From the NCBI RefSeq assembly GCF_021134715.1, contig NC_060026.1:10779001-10843000 (forward strand): a stretch of 64,000 bases of DNA. Direction: 5' to 3'. Shown here in pieces: positions 1 to 9,825 of this stretch. Origin of the DNA: Daphnia pulex (taxonomy: Eukaryota > Arthropoda > Branchiopoda > Diplostraca > Daphniidae). Both the position numbers and the translations under genes were made by a program. Position 1 is the stretch's first letter. Each line of letters opens with the position of its first letter. The notes under the pieces are model-generated. The model was not told the DNA's origin, did not search any database, and saw only the letters and a program-made list of their open reading frames with translations.

Positions 1-132
1 ATATTAGAAAATGAAATATAGAAAAACAGTGAATTACCTGAGATAGATTTCAGATCAGCACATCACAGAGGATTGAAAAATGACAGGAATTTCAGAGCTT
101 GGCATAGCTGGATCTGGTTGGTTGGCACAGAT

Positions 133-475
133 GCACATGATTACCTGAGATTAACTATTTTGTTGTCTTGTGACTTGCTGCGTGTATATGTTGAATTGAA
201 AATGCATAAGACTCTGCAAATAAGAAAGACAAGTTAATAAAATTAGCGTTGTACTCAATATCTGGCTAGTGTAACTGCACATGATCACCCGGCAGTACTT
301 TTTTGTTGACTATTGACTTGCTGTGTGTATGCTGTTTGATTAGAAGTGAATAATACTCTGTGAATTATACAAACATTTTAATAATGTTAGCATTGTACTC
401 AATATCTGGCTATAGTGTATCTAAACATGGTTACCTGATAGTTTATTTGTCGAATTTTTACTTGTGACTGTTTGA
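133..475. repeat. diverged tandem repeat, ~145-bp period, about 2.3 copies
   Basis: Similar blocks start near 133 (GCACATGATTACCTG), 277 (GCACATGATCACCC) and about 422 (AAACATGGTTACCTGAT). The first two share TTGACTTGCTG-like, ACTCTG and GTACTCAATATCTGGCTA segments in the same order. The copies are clearly diverged, so the duplication is old. No coding potential is visible. The rest of 1-1560 shows nothing else I can support. Confidence 0.6.
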
Positions 476-1566
476 TGGCAACTGCAAGAGAAGAATTGCC
501 CATAACAGTTGTTAACAAAGGCACTTTTAGGTCAATAAACATAGATTGTCCAGTACTAGCAATAGAGCACATGATCAGTTAACAAACACTCAACTTCTAA
601 TGATACGAAGAATAATAGGACACATTTTGAATCAACTTGAACAAGAGTCTTCAGGTTGTTTTGAATACGTCAATTAACCGACTGAAGCCTAGTCTTAACT
701 AATAAAATGTATTTTAAAGTGAGTAGAAATGGATTCTTTGTATTCTTTTCTTGTTTATTAATATTTTTTTCATTGACTTTAAATTTTTGCCTACAAACCA
801 TTCCCCTCTGTTAATTTTGTTTTCTACTGTTTCTGTGAGAAGCTTCATTTCAAAATTGTTCAGTTGCAGTACTGCAGTATGAAAGAAATCTGACTTTGAA
901 ATGGCGAGATACAAGAATTTTGACTAGACAGGTATGAGGTAGCTCCATTTTACCAGGATTTCCACAATTGGTAACATATGATTGCAATGTAAGGAAAAGT
1001 TTAAGTACGTTTAGTAAGTTAATCACTTTGTTCGACAGGTATCCAATTAGATTGTTAGAGATTGGAGGTGAACATTGGTTCACCACAGTTAGCTGGAAGA
1101 TATGTTCCACTTTCAAGACAATCTCAAACGAGCTTCTACATGGAATTTTCAGATTTATATTAAAAACCAAGTTTACTGACATTCTGTCTTTAGATTATTG
1201 ACGTTTTTTAGGAATATTTAATTGAGTGGTTTCATTGCTACTTCTGGTATTGGTTTGTTCCTTTGCCCGTTGATTGTGCAATTCAATCGATTTTTCTAGC
1301 TTGCTATCAAGCTTGTCTTCATTTGAATCTAACGGTGCTAATAAAAGACTCTTGTATTAGAACTCTTAGATTGTCACAAGAGCATGGTCTGTAATGTAGG
1401 GGGTTTCCTCGTTGATAACGTAGTCCGTGATGTAAGCTAAAATTCTTTTCTTGACATTCCATAAGACATTGTTGCAGTGGTGTAACTGGGCATCGTTTAT
1501 CTATACATCTACTCCACTTTTAGTGAGTTTATCGTTTTTTTCCATATCGATTACTTACTAAATTTA

Positions 1567-1966
1567 ACAACTGATCATTTTCCCTAATCGAAGCCGAAAA
1601 TTCCATTTACAAGTGTTTCACTCGGATTGCTGGTGTGATTGCTTCCATTCTAACCGGACCTACTCTGATCATTGCCGAGCGAGAAGTCAACGCCAATTCA
1701 TCCGTGCACATGTTTCCTCAAACGCGGAATTCGTTAACCAACTTATTGACGAATTCTATTTGATCATAGGAGCCAGGAATTTGGAGGTAGCTACCAACGC
1801 CTGTTTGAAAGGAGTCCACTTAGCTGGCCATCTGGCCTCGTCTAAATATGGAGGCCTTTCGGACAACGCTGGTTATCAATTCCCACTACATTCAAATGTC
1901 TTCTCCCATTTATCTCCTCCAATCTCTTTGACGAAAATACGAAAAACGAACGTAGATTGTGTTTAG
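1567..1966 (+). CDS. unrecognised open frame, possible exon
   Basis: One plus-strand frame stays open for about 133 codons and closes at 1964-1966; the first ATG is at 1613. The composition looks protein-like (for example EFVNQLIDEFYLI, then ARNLEVATNACLKG) but I recognise no family. A second frame over 1590-1740 also reads plausibly, so the true frame is uncertain. No clear splice signals frame it. It may be an exon, a decayed gene or chance. Confidence 0.25.
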
Positions 1967-2070
1967 TCGCTGTGTGCCATCTCGCTGTGTGCCATTACCA
2001 TTTAAGTCGCTGTGTGCCATTTCGCTGTGTGTCATCATCATTTAAGTCGCTGTGTGCCATCATTGTTTAG
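1961..2070. repeat. short minisatellite
   Basis: About five imperfect copies of TCGCTGTGTGCCAT are separated by TTTAAG- or ATCATCATT-type linkers. It follows directly after the open frame ending at 1966. Confidence 0.75.
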
Positions 2071-2224
2071 TCATTTTTGCTCGTAAAAATTGTTTTACAT
2101 TCCGTCGATTCGCCAACAGCTTGGCACACATCACTTGGGCAAGATGAAGATGAACAATGAATGCAACAAGGACTGCAAGAAAAATGTTTTGAAGTGGGTT
2201 AGATAACTTCCAAAGTTTTCATAT

Positions 2225-2230
2225 TTTATT
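2225..2230 (-). promoter_or_regulatory. candidate polyadenylation signal AATAAA
   Basis: AATAAA on the minus strand lies about 43 bases beyond the TGA stop of the three-exon gene at 2273-2852, the right place and orientation for that transcript's 3' end. Confidence 0.5.
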
Positions 2231-2272
2231 GGTGACTTCATAAAGGAAAAATTTTCAGAAATAAAAATTATT

Positions 2273-2852
2273 TCATTTCATTAAGAAGAATTCGTCACTA
2301 AACTCGTCAAGCGTTTCATCTGGGCAAGCGTTAGATCTACCCCTAATAGCATTAGTACCGTGATCCTTCCGTTCGTAAAAATCCTCCTTAAAAGAAAATA
2401 AAACACCACTCGTACCACAAACTCCATCTACTATAGGAATTTGGTCATCAATCTGAAAGAAAAGTCTTATTCAATGTTGACATTTTATTTAATTCGTATA
2501 TTTTTTTTACCACATTCTTTAAAAGTTGACAGGATATGCATGTTGTCTCGAACTCTGTTCCCATTTTTCTAATACGTATCCCATGGAAAAGCAAATAAAT
2601 GTCTTGCAGGTCAATCAAATATGATTCAACAGATTTAAACCATTCCATCTATTAGAGAGTGTAAGAAAAAATTAATAGGAAAATTGCAAAATATGATGGT
2701 TATAGGAAAAAAATTACCAGCCCGAAACTGCTAACCACAAATCCACTTGGGTGAAGACAGCAGATAAAGATTGGCTTCCCTTTAGTGTATACGTAAGCAA
2801 TGCGATGGACAAGCGTCACTAAAGTGGTGTAATAACCACCCTGAGAACCCAT
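2273..2852 (-). CDS. predicted three-exon protein gene, family not recognised
   Basis: Three minus-strand exons at 2718-2852, 2511-2648 and 2273-2452 are separated by introns of 69 bp (GTAATT...CTAATAG) and 58 bp (GTAAAA...TTTCAG). All junctions are phase 0. The exons give 45, 46 and 59 codons plus a TGA stop, a 150-residue product if translation starts at the ATG at 2850-2852. Readable segments include GGYYTTLVTLVHRIAY and KGKPIFICCLHPSGF in exon 1, GTEFETTCISCQLL in exon 2 and an acidic end near DETLDEFSDEFF. Exact GT-AG ends, consistent phase and a downstream AATAAA argue this is real. The start is uncertain: a different frame upstream, with an ATG near 2935, also looks coding (GSGRSLQSAMNLHVDEIEE), so the gene may extend further 5'. 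I see no signal peptide or membrane segment and recognise no domain. Confidence 0.55.
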
Positions 2853-3580
2853 AACATCTTTCTTCTATTTCATCGACGTGTAAATTCATAGCTGATTGCA
2901 AGGAGCGACCACTACCCATGCCGACTGTGTTTGGCATTTTAAAGAATTTTTTTTTACATTATTCCATCCCTAGTCAAATTGACAAATATGTAAATGTAAA
3001 TTGTAAACGTAATTTTAATGAAATTGTAAACTTACGAAACAGCTTTGTTGACAAGCTTTTCTATTTTAGTAAAGTAATCGTGTGGGCACGCTTTTCAACC
3101 AGACATTCTTAATTTGAACAAAATTGTTAGTAAATCAATGCTGGAAATCAACACAATTATATATCACCTGTTAACAGAAAAAACAAATACTTCCGTAGAC
3201 AAAGGAATCTCAACCATTCTGCCCAACAAAATTTGGACATTGTGGGAAAGTGACTGTTGATAGTCGGAAAAATAAATTTTCGAGAATGATATACCCCTCG
3301 CAGATTTTTGTGTTACATTTGCTGAAAATGAAGACAATTCTATAGCAAAATCTAGTCATTTCGAATACATTTACATTTATTGATTTAGATTTCCCCCCAC
3401 TCAAAGGTCTTTGATAAACACTCACCTACAGAACATGTCATTTTTCTCGCCGATAATGATCGTGATGATGATGATGAAGAAGTGAAAGAGTTAGATGTTA
3501 GTAAATAAAGTAGTATAGTAGAGTAAAGTAGAGTAAAAACAACAAATAATAATAAATGCTTTTTAAATATCAATCTTAAG

Positions 3581-3718
3581 AAATCTCCTGCAAATCTCCT
3601 TTACTTGTGTCCAAAAAAATTGACATCAAAGTTGCAAGATATGGTATCTGAAACGCTTAAACAAAAAGGTGTGAATATTGATACTGTATCAAAAAGCAAA
3701 TTCAACATTAATAAGTCG
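3581..3718 (+). CDS. candidate internal exon, unrecognised
   Basis: A 46-codon open block follows CTTAAG and ends at TCG followed by GTAAGAG, a good splice donor. It reads as a Lys-rich, helix-like segment (KKLTSKLQDMVSETLKQKG). The acidic stretch just upstream (3450-3500, Asp/Glu-rich) may belong to the same gene. The acceptor is weak and the partner exons are uncertain. Confidence 0.35.
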
Positions 3719-3984
3719 GTAAGAGAGATTATGTTGGGAATGTTTATACTCATACATATTTGGAAAATACCAATTTAATAATTTGCAAAAAAACTATGAT
3801 AATATAAATAATTCTACTATATTAGGTAACAAAAATAATGGTAAAGGTGGAAAAAAGAGAGAGCGTTGAAAGTATAGCACATTAAACCAATCCTGTATCA
3901 CATTGTAAAATAAAATGAAAATGTTCTTTATTCCTCGATATGTTACAAATACTGAAGTAACATTTAATCTTGTTAAAAAAATAT

Positions 3985-4679
3985 ACTATTTAACTGTTCT
4001 CAGCGAAGAAGATAGTTTCTTACATCATCTAAGGAAGAAGGGAAAGTTTAGAGGTGGATAACGAAGGTTTAGAAGATGATAAGTAAGTCAATAAGGATGA
4101 GCAAGGTGACGACAAGGGTGAGCAAAGTGAAAAAGGAAATGAGGAAAGTGAAGGCACGCAGAGGTAGGAGGAGAAACCTAAAAGAAAGTAGCTGAGGAGA
4201 CAATCACGTAAGCAGAGATGGTTAGATAACCAAGGAAAGAAGAAAATGAAACTGGATACTGACACATTGTCAGAAGAGTTGGCTGAAAAATGTAGCACAG
4301 ATAATTTAAATAGTAAAATAGTAAAAAATTAATTTTCCCTAGCAACATTTTTTGCAGACAAAAATTCCGAAGTAGAATCAGACAACGTGGACGAAGTCAG
4401 CAATCTTGTTAAAAACCTTATACTATTCTTAGCGAAAAATATGTTGATTGCTTCAATATTGCAAAAGAAACAAAATTGTTGGTACAAACATTACCTTTAG
4501 TTTCAAATATTTCTTTAGATTACGAACTCCCCCCAGAATTGATCTCCTACAGAGAAGATGAAAACAATTCTAAAGAAGAATCTGGGGAACATTACTTCGG
4601 GGCACAATCCTCAGAATCCAAAGAGGAATCTTATTTAGAGATAGTGACTGAGGAGAGTTACGAAGAAAAAATATTCTAA
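3985..4679 (+). pseudogene. low-complexity acidic/basic coding-like stretch, probably decayed
   Basis: The plus strand is purine-rich and one frame reads as a run of Asp/Glu/Lys/Gln-rich sequence (DEQGDDKGEQSEKG near 4100) followed by basic and then mixed sequence, but it is not open throughout. From about 4449 a different frame is open to the TAA at 4677-4679 and reads YVDCFNIAKETKLL, then ELPPELISYREDE, ending very acidic. It may be a decayed gene or spliced exons I cannot delimit. No family is recognised. Confidence 0.3.
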
Positions 4680-5059
4680 AAAAAATATGACATCCTGGAC
4701 AGTTTCGCCAAAAAGAACTAAAGCTCCTGTAAAATCATATGGAAACTCGCTGCAATTGTTAACAACTAGAACTTGAAGAATATTCAGATTGAATAAAACA
4801 TAAAATGCGAAAATTAATGTTGGTGATAACGATCACCAGGATTCATTATCCATAAAGCGCGAGTCGACATGGGCATCCAATTACAGCAGCAAACGGCATT
4901 ATGTAAGATCGAAGAAAGCTTGTAGAAGACAGAAGCCAACGATGCTAGCGGTCTTCCTTGACTGGAGGCTTCCGGGTAGGCTTCCAAAGAAACGAGTGAA
5001 TCCAGCACGTATATATCTATCGTATATACATCTGACTGTTTAAGAACGGCAGCTCTTTT

Positions 5060-5217
5060 CTAGTCAATGATGGCCATCGACGACGCTACACAATCTCCAA
5101 CAAGCATAGCTCCTTTCACGCATTTGACGCCAAGAAAGTACTGAACCATTTTGATAATCGGTACGAATTGGTTGCCTATACGACGTCCTTTGATCAGATC
5201 AATGCAATCGCCCAAAC
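5060..5217 (-). CDS. candidate exon ending in TAG, unrecognised
   Basis: A strong minus-strand acceptor (TTTTTTCTTTAG) precedes an open block of 52 codons that begins in mid-codon and ends with a TAG at 5060-5062. It includes GDCIDLIKGRRIGNQF and GVKCVKGAMLVGDC. The same frame stays open beyond the stop for about 80 more codons to 4814, also protein-like. The product is not recognised. Confidence 0.35.
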
Positions 5218-5374
5218 CTAAAGAAAAAAGCAAATTATATGGGCTGACTATTAACCTTAACAAAACAAAGAAAACTCACACCATTGCTTTAACAGACGAA
5301 TTTGACGACTTCTTGAGCTACTTGCTCATTCTGTTAAATGCCTTCAAAAGTCTTCAATGTTTTTTTTTGTTTAT

Positions 5375-5591
5375 TTAATCTCGAATTTGGACCCAAGAAT
5401 CTTTAATATCTCGAGACCTTCTTTCTGTGCTATTTACAGGTAACTGAAGAATCCTCGTACAGAGTGTGCCTATCATGATCGACGTATAATCAGCACAATC
5501 AATCGATAACAAAATAACTGAGTCACTAAATTCTTTCCCTGAATCAAAGGTATCGTCGGTGTACTGCCTATCTACCTCAAACAGCAGCTCA
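5375..5591 (-). CDS. candidate exon, unrecognised
   Basis: The minus strand shows a branch-like TTACTAAAAC, then TTTCAAAG, then about 72 open codons (ELLFEVDRQYTDDTFDSG; DSVILLSIDCADYTSIM). It closes with a TAA at 5375-5377 overlapping an AATAAA, so it may be a terminal exon. A GTAAAT donor inside it (after QLP) would alternatively splice towards the exon at 5060-5217. No family is recognised. Confidence 0.4.
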
Positions 5592-6663
5592 CTTTGAAAT
5601 CCATTGTTTTAGTAAGATGTAAACTTGTAACCCTAACATCTTGTATGTGTAGTGTTGAAAAATGGATTTTATCCGAACATATTTCAAAAGTGTTTCTGTG
5701 AGGGGATCAGGGTTAGTGAGGCTTTTGCATGTAGTTGTTTTTCTGAAAACGCCTATTTTAAAAATCTTTCAGCATCCTAAAGTATCCAAATAACAAAAAA
5801 AAGATGTGATAAGAAAAATACTCAATATATTGAACAGGAAATCCCATTTAAAAATGATCATATAGGCCTACCAAAAGAAGGGATAATAAGGTTTTTTGAT
5901 GTTTCCAATTTCTTCCAGCTGCATATAGAAGGGTAGAGAGATTTCATCTGGTAATACATATACCCAGCTGAAAAATCTATCAAAAGCTCCTTAGCTGGCA
6001 AAATAGCTCCAGCTACGTATTTTTCAATCAATTTTCGATGAAGAATTCATGATTCTTCTGTGTCATCCCTCTCGATTGATTGACGTTTTACAGTTGCTCA
6101 CGAACCAGGTGGCTATTTTCGTCTTGGATGTTATGTTGATCCCGTTATACTATTATAGTTTGTCCAGTCATCGGCCACTTGTTGCACAGTCAATTTTTTC
6201 TTGAGTTTGAAATGAAATCCGCTAAAAGCTAATAATCCACGAAAACGTAACAGTAAAATCCGTTCAAGCACGAAAAGAAAAAAGGTAGATTGGTTGACTG
6301 ATGTTAGTCTTGTCTAACGTTCCTTCCTTCTTAGCCTCGTAAAACCGTTCCGTCATAGAGTTGGAGACGTTCTTTGGGTTACAACTGTGTCTTATTCTTC
6401 CATCCATCCATCCGTCCATCCCCGTATGTATCGAGTGAATGGAAAAAAGGACCGACGAAAGCCGCCGCCGCCCGGCCGCAGAAACCGACAACAGTTTCTT
6501 TCTATGCTTGTTGTTGTGTGTGTGTAAAAAACACTCCGCCCATATCTTCTCCTTTTTTTTATAGGCTAGAGAGAAAAAGAAAAAACATTTTTGTGATATG
6601 CTTTGAGGCCCGGAATTTTTTTTCTCCAGTGGGACGTGCTAAAACGGTCACCTTCTTTTTTTT
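5592..6663. other. flank with no supported gene
   Basis: I see no convincing exon, RNA gene or transposon end here. A short GC-rich patch lies near 6458-6480 (GCCGCCGCCGCCCGGCCGC). Open frames near 6264-6769 are broken up by simple sequence and run into the array, and are not credible genes. Confidence 0.4.
6399..6422. repeat. (ATCC)n microsatellite
   Basis: A run of CATCCATCCATCC-type tetranucleotides with one ATCCG interruption. Confidence 0.85.
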
Positions 6664-6748
6664 GCTAACAAGCTTAGGCATGATAGTCGGCTACAATAGA
6701 TGGGTTGTCGTCGTGCAATTTGTATCAAGAAGTATACGTGAGGGGCAA

Positions 6749-6819
6749 GCATCGATGGTTCAGTGGTAGAAATCTCGCCTGCCACGCGGGCGGCCCGGGT
6801 TCGATTCCCAGTCGATGCA
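6749..6819 (+). tRNA. tRNA-Gly-GCC: tRNA-Gly(GCC), array edge copy
   Basis: This is the first Gly of the array. It differs from the reference at positions 25-26 (AT for TG), giving a G10-A25 mismatch, and at position 64 (A for G), breaking a T-stem pair. It still has the GCC anticodon, intact acceptor stem and TTTT. It is probably weakened by its edge position. Confidence 0.8.
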
Positions 6820-7360
6820 TTTTAATCATCATTGCCCAAGACAGATTGGTAGAATCTACTCTATTGAGTTTAGTTTGCTGATATTCTTGCGCAGTACGTA
6901 TAAGGACGGTACTTAGTGGTTAGTGGTGGTTGAAGCAATCTCCTTAAGCGGACTCTTTTTTGTTTGCCAGATTGGTTTAGATTACTTAATCTTCCTTTGA
7001 TCATACCAATTGGCGAATAAACCATTTGTAGGACAGAGAGGTACAAGTTATATCCATCGCCAGACTCTGTGTTTGTATCGTGGAAACCCAAGTATAGTTA
7101 TCGGTTCAAACTCGTCGTGTTCCAACTGCTGTGGTAATCGACATTCAGACGCAAATGTTCCTTTTTTTGTAAACTCATTTGGTTCTATGCTCTCCCATTC
7201 CAAAAACTGTAGTCCCGTGTAGATCTAAAGTCACATTTTGATAAAAAGAAAAAAAGAAACAGTTGACTAAGATTCAAATTGAATTAGGATACATGTGTGT
7301 TGAGATAACAAGATATAGAAACAATGGTGATTAATGTTATTTGAACGTTGTATCCGTCTT

Positions 7361-7364
7361 AAAA
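7361..7364 (-). terminator. Pol III terminator TTTT of tRNA-Trp (representative)
   Basis: The first minus-strand T4 after the Trp gene at 7399 lies ~35 bases downstream (plus strand TTAAAAGCC). About 15 units carry CTATAAGCCC here instead and lack it; four units have a T6 much closer to the gene. Confidence 0.6.
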
Positions 7365-7398
7365 GCCTAAACATACCTTCACAAGAAATATTTTTGCT

Positions 7399-7470
7399 TG
7401 ATCTCGACGTGATTTGAACACGCAACCTCCTGATCTGGAGTCAGGCGCGCTACCGTTGCGCCACGAAATC
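7399..7470 (-). tRNA. tRNA-Trp-CCA: tRNA-Trp(CCA), reference copy
   Basis: Reads UGG codons with Trp. The 72-nt cloverleaf has acceptor GATTTCG/CGAGATC (one G-U pair) with discriminator A, D-stem GCGC/GCGC, anticodon stem CCTGA/TCAGG around loop CTCCAGA, five-base variable loop AGGTT, and T-arm GCGTG/CACGT with loop TTCAAAT. The A box (TGGCGCAACGG) and B box (GTTCAAATC) are present; there is no intron and no encoded CCA. A TATAA lies at -30 and a T4 ~35 bases downstream. The body resembles animal tRNA-Trp. It diverges from the Gly gene at 7753 across a ~280-bp shared upstream region. Confidence 0.97.
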
Positions 7471-7495
7471 TTGATTTTCGATGTAATTACTATCG

Positions 7496-7500
7496 TTATA
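7496..7500 (-). promoter_or_regulatory. TATAA element 26-30 bases upstream of tRNA-Trp
   Basis: On the minus strand TATAACG sits at -30 to -26 of the Trp 5' end at 7470, where TFIIIB-positioning TATA-like boxes occur in many invertebrate and plant tRNA genes. The element recurs in essentially every unit. CAA immediately precedes both the Trp and the Gly 5' ends. The Gly gene has only weaker TAT/TATAC motifs at about -27 and -17. Confidence 0.5.
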
Positions 7501-7752
7501 TTTTGGGAACTACGGTGTCTTTTATAAAGGAATAGATTCTGATGGTAAGATTGATTATCACACGAACACATTTAGTCTTTTGAAAGAGTCAGTCAGATTA
7601 GTCAGGTTATTTTTTTATATTTCCTTGGATCTTTTGATCGCCACAAGCCTTGATTTCCGTAATGAAAGCTAACAAGCTTAGGCATGATAGTCGGCTAAAA
7701 TAGATGGGTTGTCGTCGTGCAATTTGTATCAAGAAGTATACGTGAGGGGCAA

Positions 7753-7823
7753 GCATCGATGGTTCAGTGGTAGAATGCTCGCCTGCCACGCGGGCGGCCC
7801 GGGTTCGATTCCCGGTCGATGCA
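7753..7823 (+). tRNA. tRNA-Gly-GCC: tRNA-Gly(GCC)
   Basis: The body matches the reference at 8753. The 3' flank is TTTGAATC, so only three T residues follow the gene. Confidence 0.96.
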
Positions 7824-8010
7824 TTTGAATCACCATTGCCCAAGACAGATTGGTAGAATCTACTCTATTGAGTTTAGTTTGCTGATATTCTTGCGCAGTA
7901 CGTATAAGGACGGTACTTAGTGGTTAGTGGTGGTTGAAGCAATCTCTTTAAGCGGACTCTTTTTTGTTTGCCAGATTGGTTTAGATTACTTAATCTTCCT
8001 TTGATCATAC

Positions 8011-8227
8011 CAATTGGTGAATAAACCATTTGTAGGACAGAGAGGTACAAGTTATATCCATCGCCAGACTCTGTGTTTGTATCGTGGAAACCCAAGATAG
8101 TTATCGGTTCAAACTCGTCGTGTTCCAACTGCTGTGGTAATCGACATTCAGACGCAAATGTTCCTCTTTTTGTAAACTCACTTGGTTCTATGCTCTCCCA
8201 TTCCAAAAACTGTAGTCCCGTGTAGAT
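8011..8227 (-). other. exon-like block in the spacer (one example; present in nearly every unit)
   Basis: On the minus strand a long pyrimidine tract and TGACTTTAG precede 72 open codons plus one base, ending at GTATGATC, a plausible donor. The frame reads protein-like (LEWESIEPSEFTKGG, LPQQLEHDEFEPITILGF, GDGYNLYLSVLQMVYS). The open frame actually runs on to 7874 through the putative donor. The frame is kept in all but a few units, and this block looks less variable than the A-rich stretch next to it. However, many differences between copies change amino acids, and there is no ATG at the start of the block. Best guess: an exon of a host gene trapped in the founding unit, no longer under obvious constraint. 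Confidence 0.4.
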
Positions 8228-8398
8228 CTAAAGTCACATTTTGATAAAAAGAAAAAAAACAGCTGACTTAGATTCAAATTGAATTAGGATACATGTGTGT
8301 TGAGATAACAAGATATAGAAACAATGGTGATTAATGTTATTTGAACGTTGTATCCGTTTTAAAAGACTAAACATACCTTCACAAGAAATATTTTTGCT

Positions 8399-8470
8399 TG
8401 ATCTCAACGTGATTTGAACCCGCAACCTCCTGATCTGGAGTCAGGCGCGCTACCGTTGCGCCACGAAATC
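8399..8470 (-). tRNA. tRNA-Trp-CCA: tRNA-Trp(CCA) variant
   Basis: It has G52 (T-stem GCGGG, G-A mismatch with position 62, though the B box becomes GGTTC) and U66 (G-U at the base of the acceptor). The same pair of changes occurs at 35784. Confidence 0.9.
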
Positions 8471-8752
8471 TTGATTTTCGAGGTAATTACTATCGTTATA
8501 TTTTGGGAACTACGGTGTCTTTTATAAAGGAATAGATTCTGATGGTAAGATTGGTTATCACACGAACACATTTAGTCTTTTGAAAGAGTCAGTCAGATTA
8601 GTCAGGTTATTTTTTTATATTTCCTTGGATCTTTTGATCACCACAAGCCTTGATTTCCGTAATGAAAGCTAACAAGCTTAGGCATGATAGTCGGCTATAA
8701 TAGATGGGTTGTCGTCGTGCAATTTGTATCAAGAAGTATACGTGAGGGGCAA

Positions 8753-8823
8753 GCATCGATGGTTCAGTGGTAGAATGCTCGCCTGCCACGCGGGCGGCCC
8801 GGGTTCGATTCCCGGTCGATGCA
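8753..8823 (+). tRNA. tRNA-Gly-GCC: tRNA-Gly(GCC), reference copy
   Basis: Reads GGC/GGU with Gly. The 71-nt cloverleaf has acceptor GCATCGA/TCGATGC plus discriminator A, D-arm GTTC AGTGGTA GAAT, anticodon stem CTCGC/GCGGG around loop CTGCCAC (anticodon GCC), variable loop CGGC, and T-arm CCGGG/CCCGG with loop TTCGATT. The B box GGTTCGATTCC is canonical, there is no intron, and TTTT follows directly. It closely resembles arthropod tRNA-Gly(GCC), differing mainly in acceptor-stem pairs. Confidence 0.98.
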
Positions 8824-8827
8824 TTTT
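8824..8827 (+). terminator. Pol III terminator TTTT of tRNA-Gly (representative)
   Basis: Four T residues directly follow the discriminator base. The same TTTT follows most Gly copies; exceptions are noted at 7753, 9755, 22751 and 63717. Confidence 0.8.
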
Positions 8828-9400
8828 AATCACCAATGCCCAAGACAGGTTGGTAGAATCTACTCTATTGAGTTTAGTTTGCTGATATTCTTGCGCAGTG
8901 CGTATAAGGACGGTACTTAGTGGTTAGTGGTGGTTGAAGCAATCTCTTTAAGCGGACTCTTTTTTGTTTGCCAGATTGGTTTAGATTACTTAATCTTCCT
9001 TTGATCATACCAATTGGCGAATAAACCATTTGTAGGACAGAGAGGTACAAGTTATATCCATCGCCAGACTCTGTGTTTGTATCGTGGAAACCCAAGATAG
9101 TTATCGGTTCAAACTCGTCGTGTTCCAACTGCTGTGGTAATCGACATTCAGACGCAAATGTTCCCCCTTTTGTAAACTCACTTGGTTCTATGCTCTCCCA
9201 TTCCAAAAACTGTAGTCCCGTGTAGATCTAAAGTCACATTTTGATAAAAAGAAAAAAAAAACAGCTGACTAAGATTCAAATTGAATTAGGATACATGTGT
9301 GTTGAGATAACAAGATATAGAAACAATGGTGATTAATGTTATTTGAACGTTGTATCCGTTTTAAAAGCCTAAACATACCTTCACAAGAAATATTTTTGCT

Positions 9401-9472
9401 TGATCTCGACGTGATTTGAACACGCAACCTCCTGATCTGGAGTCAGGCGCGCTACCGTTGCGCCACGAAATC
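9401..9472 (-). tRNA. tRNA-Trp-CCA: tRNA-Trp(CCA)
   Basis: No difference seen from the reference Trp at 7399; T4 trailer type. Confidence 0.97.
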
Positions 9473-9754
9473 TTGATTTTCGATCTAATTACTATCGTTA
9501 TATTTTGGGAACTACGGTGTCTTTTATAAAGGAATAGATTCTGATGGTAAGATTGATTATCACACGAACACATTTAGTCTTTTGAAAGAGTCAGTCAGAT
9601 TAGTCAGGTTATTTTGTTATATTTCCTTGGATCTTTTGATCGCCACAAGCCTTGATTTCCGTAATGAAAGCTAACAAGCTTAGGCATGATAGTCGGCTAC
9701 AATAGATGGGTTGTCGTCGTGCAATTTGTATCAAGAAGTATACGTGAGGGGCAA

Positions 9755-9825
9755 GCATCGATGGTTCAGTGGTAGAATGCTCGCCTGCCACGCGGGCGGC
9801 CCGGGTTCGATTCCCGGTCGATGCA
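9755..9825 (+). tRNA. tRNA-Gly-GCC: tRNA-Gly(GCC), terminator lost
   Basis: The body matches the reference. The 3' flank is TTAGAATC, so the T4 terminator is gone. Confidence 0.96.

Noticed and set aside
4029-4298. Minus-strand frame rich in Ser, Leu and Phe
   Set aside because: It is the complement of a purine-rich low-complexity stretch.
6374-6769. 131-codon plus-strand frame at the array border
   Set aside because: It spans a microsatellite and a GC-rich simple patch and ends inside the tRNA-Gly gene.
7359-7571. 70-codon minus-strand frames over every tRNA-Trp gene
   Set aside because: They read through the tRNA-Trp gene itself and its flanks; no independent support.
7607-7843. 60-78-codon minus-strand frames over every tRNA-Gly gene
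   Set aside because: They are the antisense of the Gly gene and its flank; their conservation reflects the tRNA and the repeat.
7874-8206. A 110-codon minus-strand frame recurring in almost every unit, as a protein-coding gene family
   Set aside because: It starts with TTG, not ATG, and is an extension of the exon-like spacer block. Many units break it in the second half and copy differences are often non-synonymous. It is kept only as an exon-like observation.
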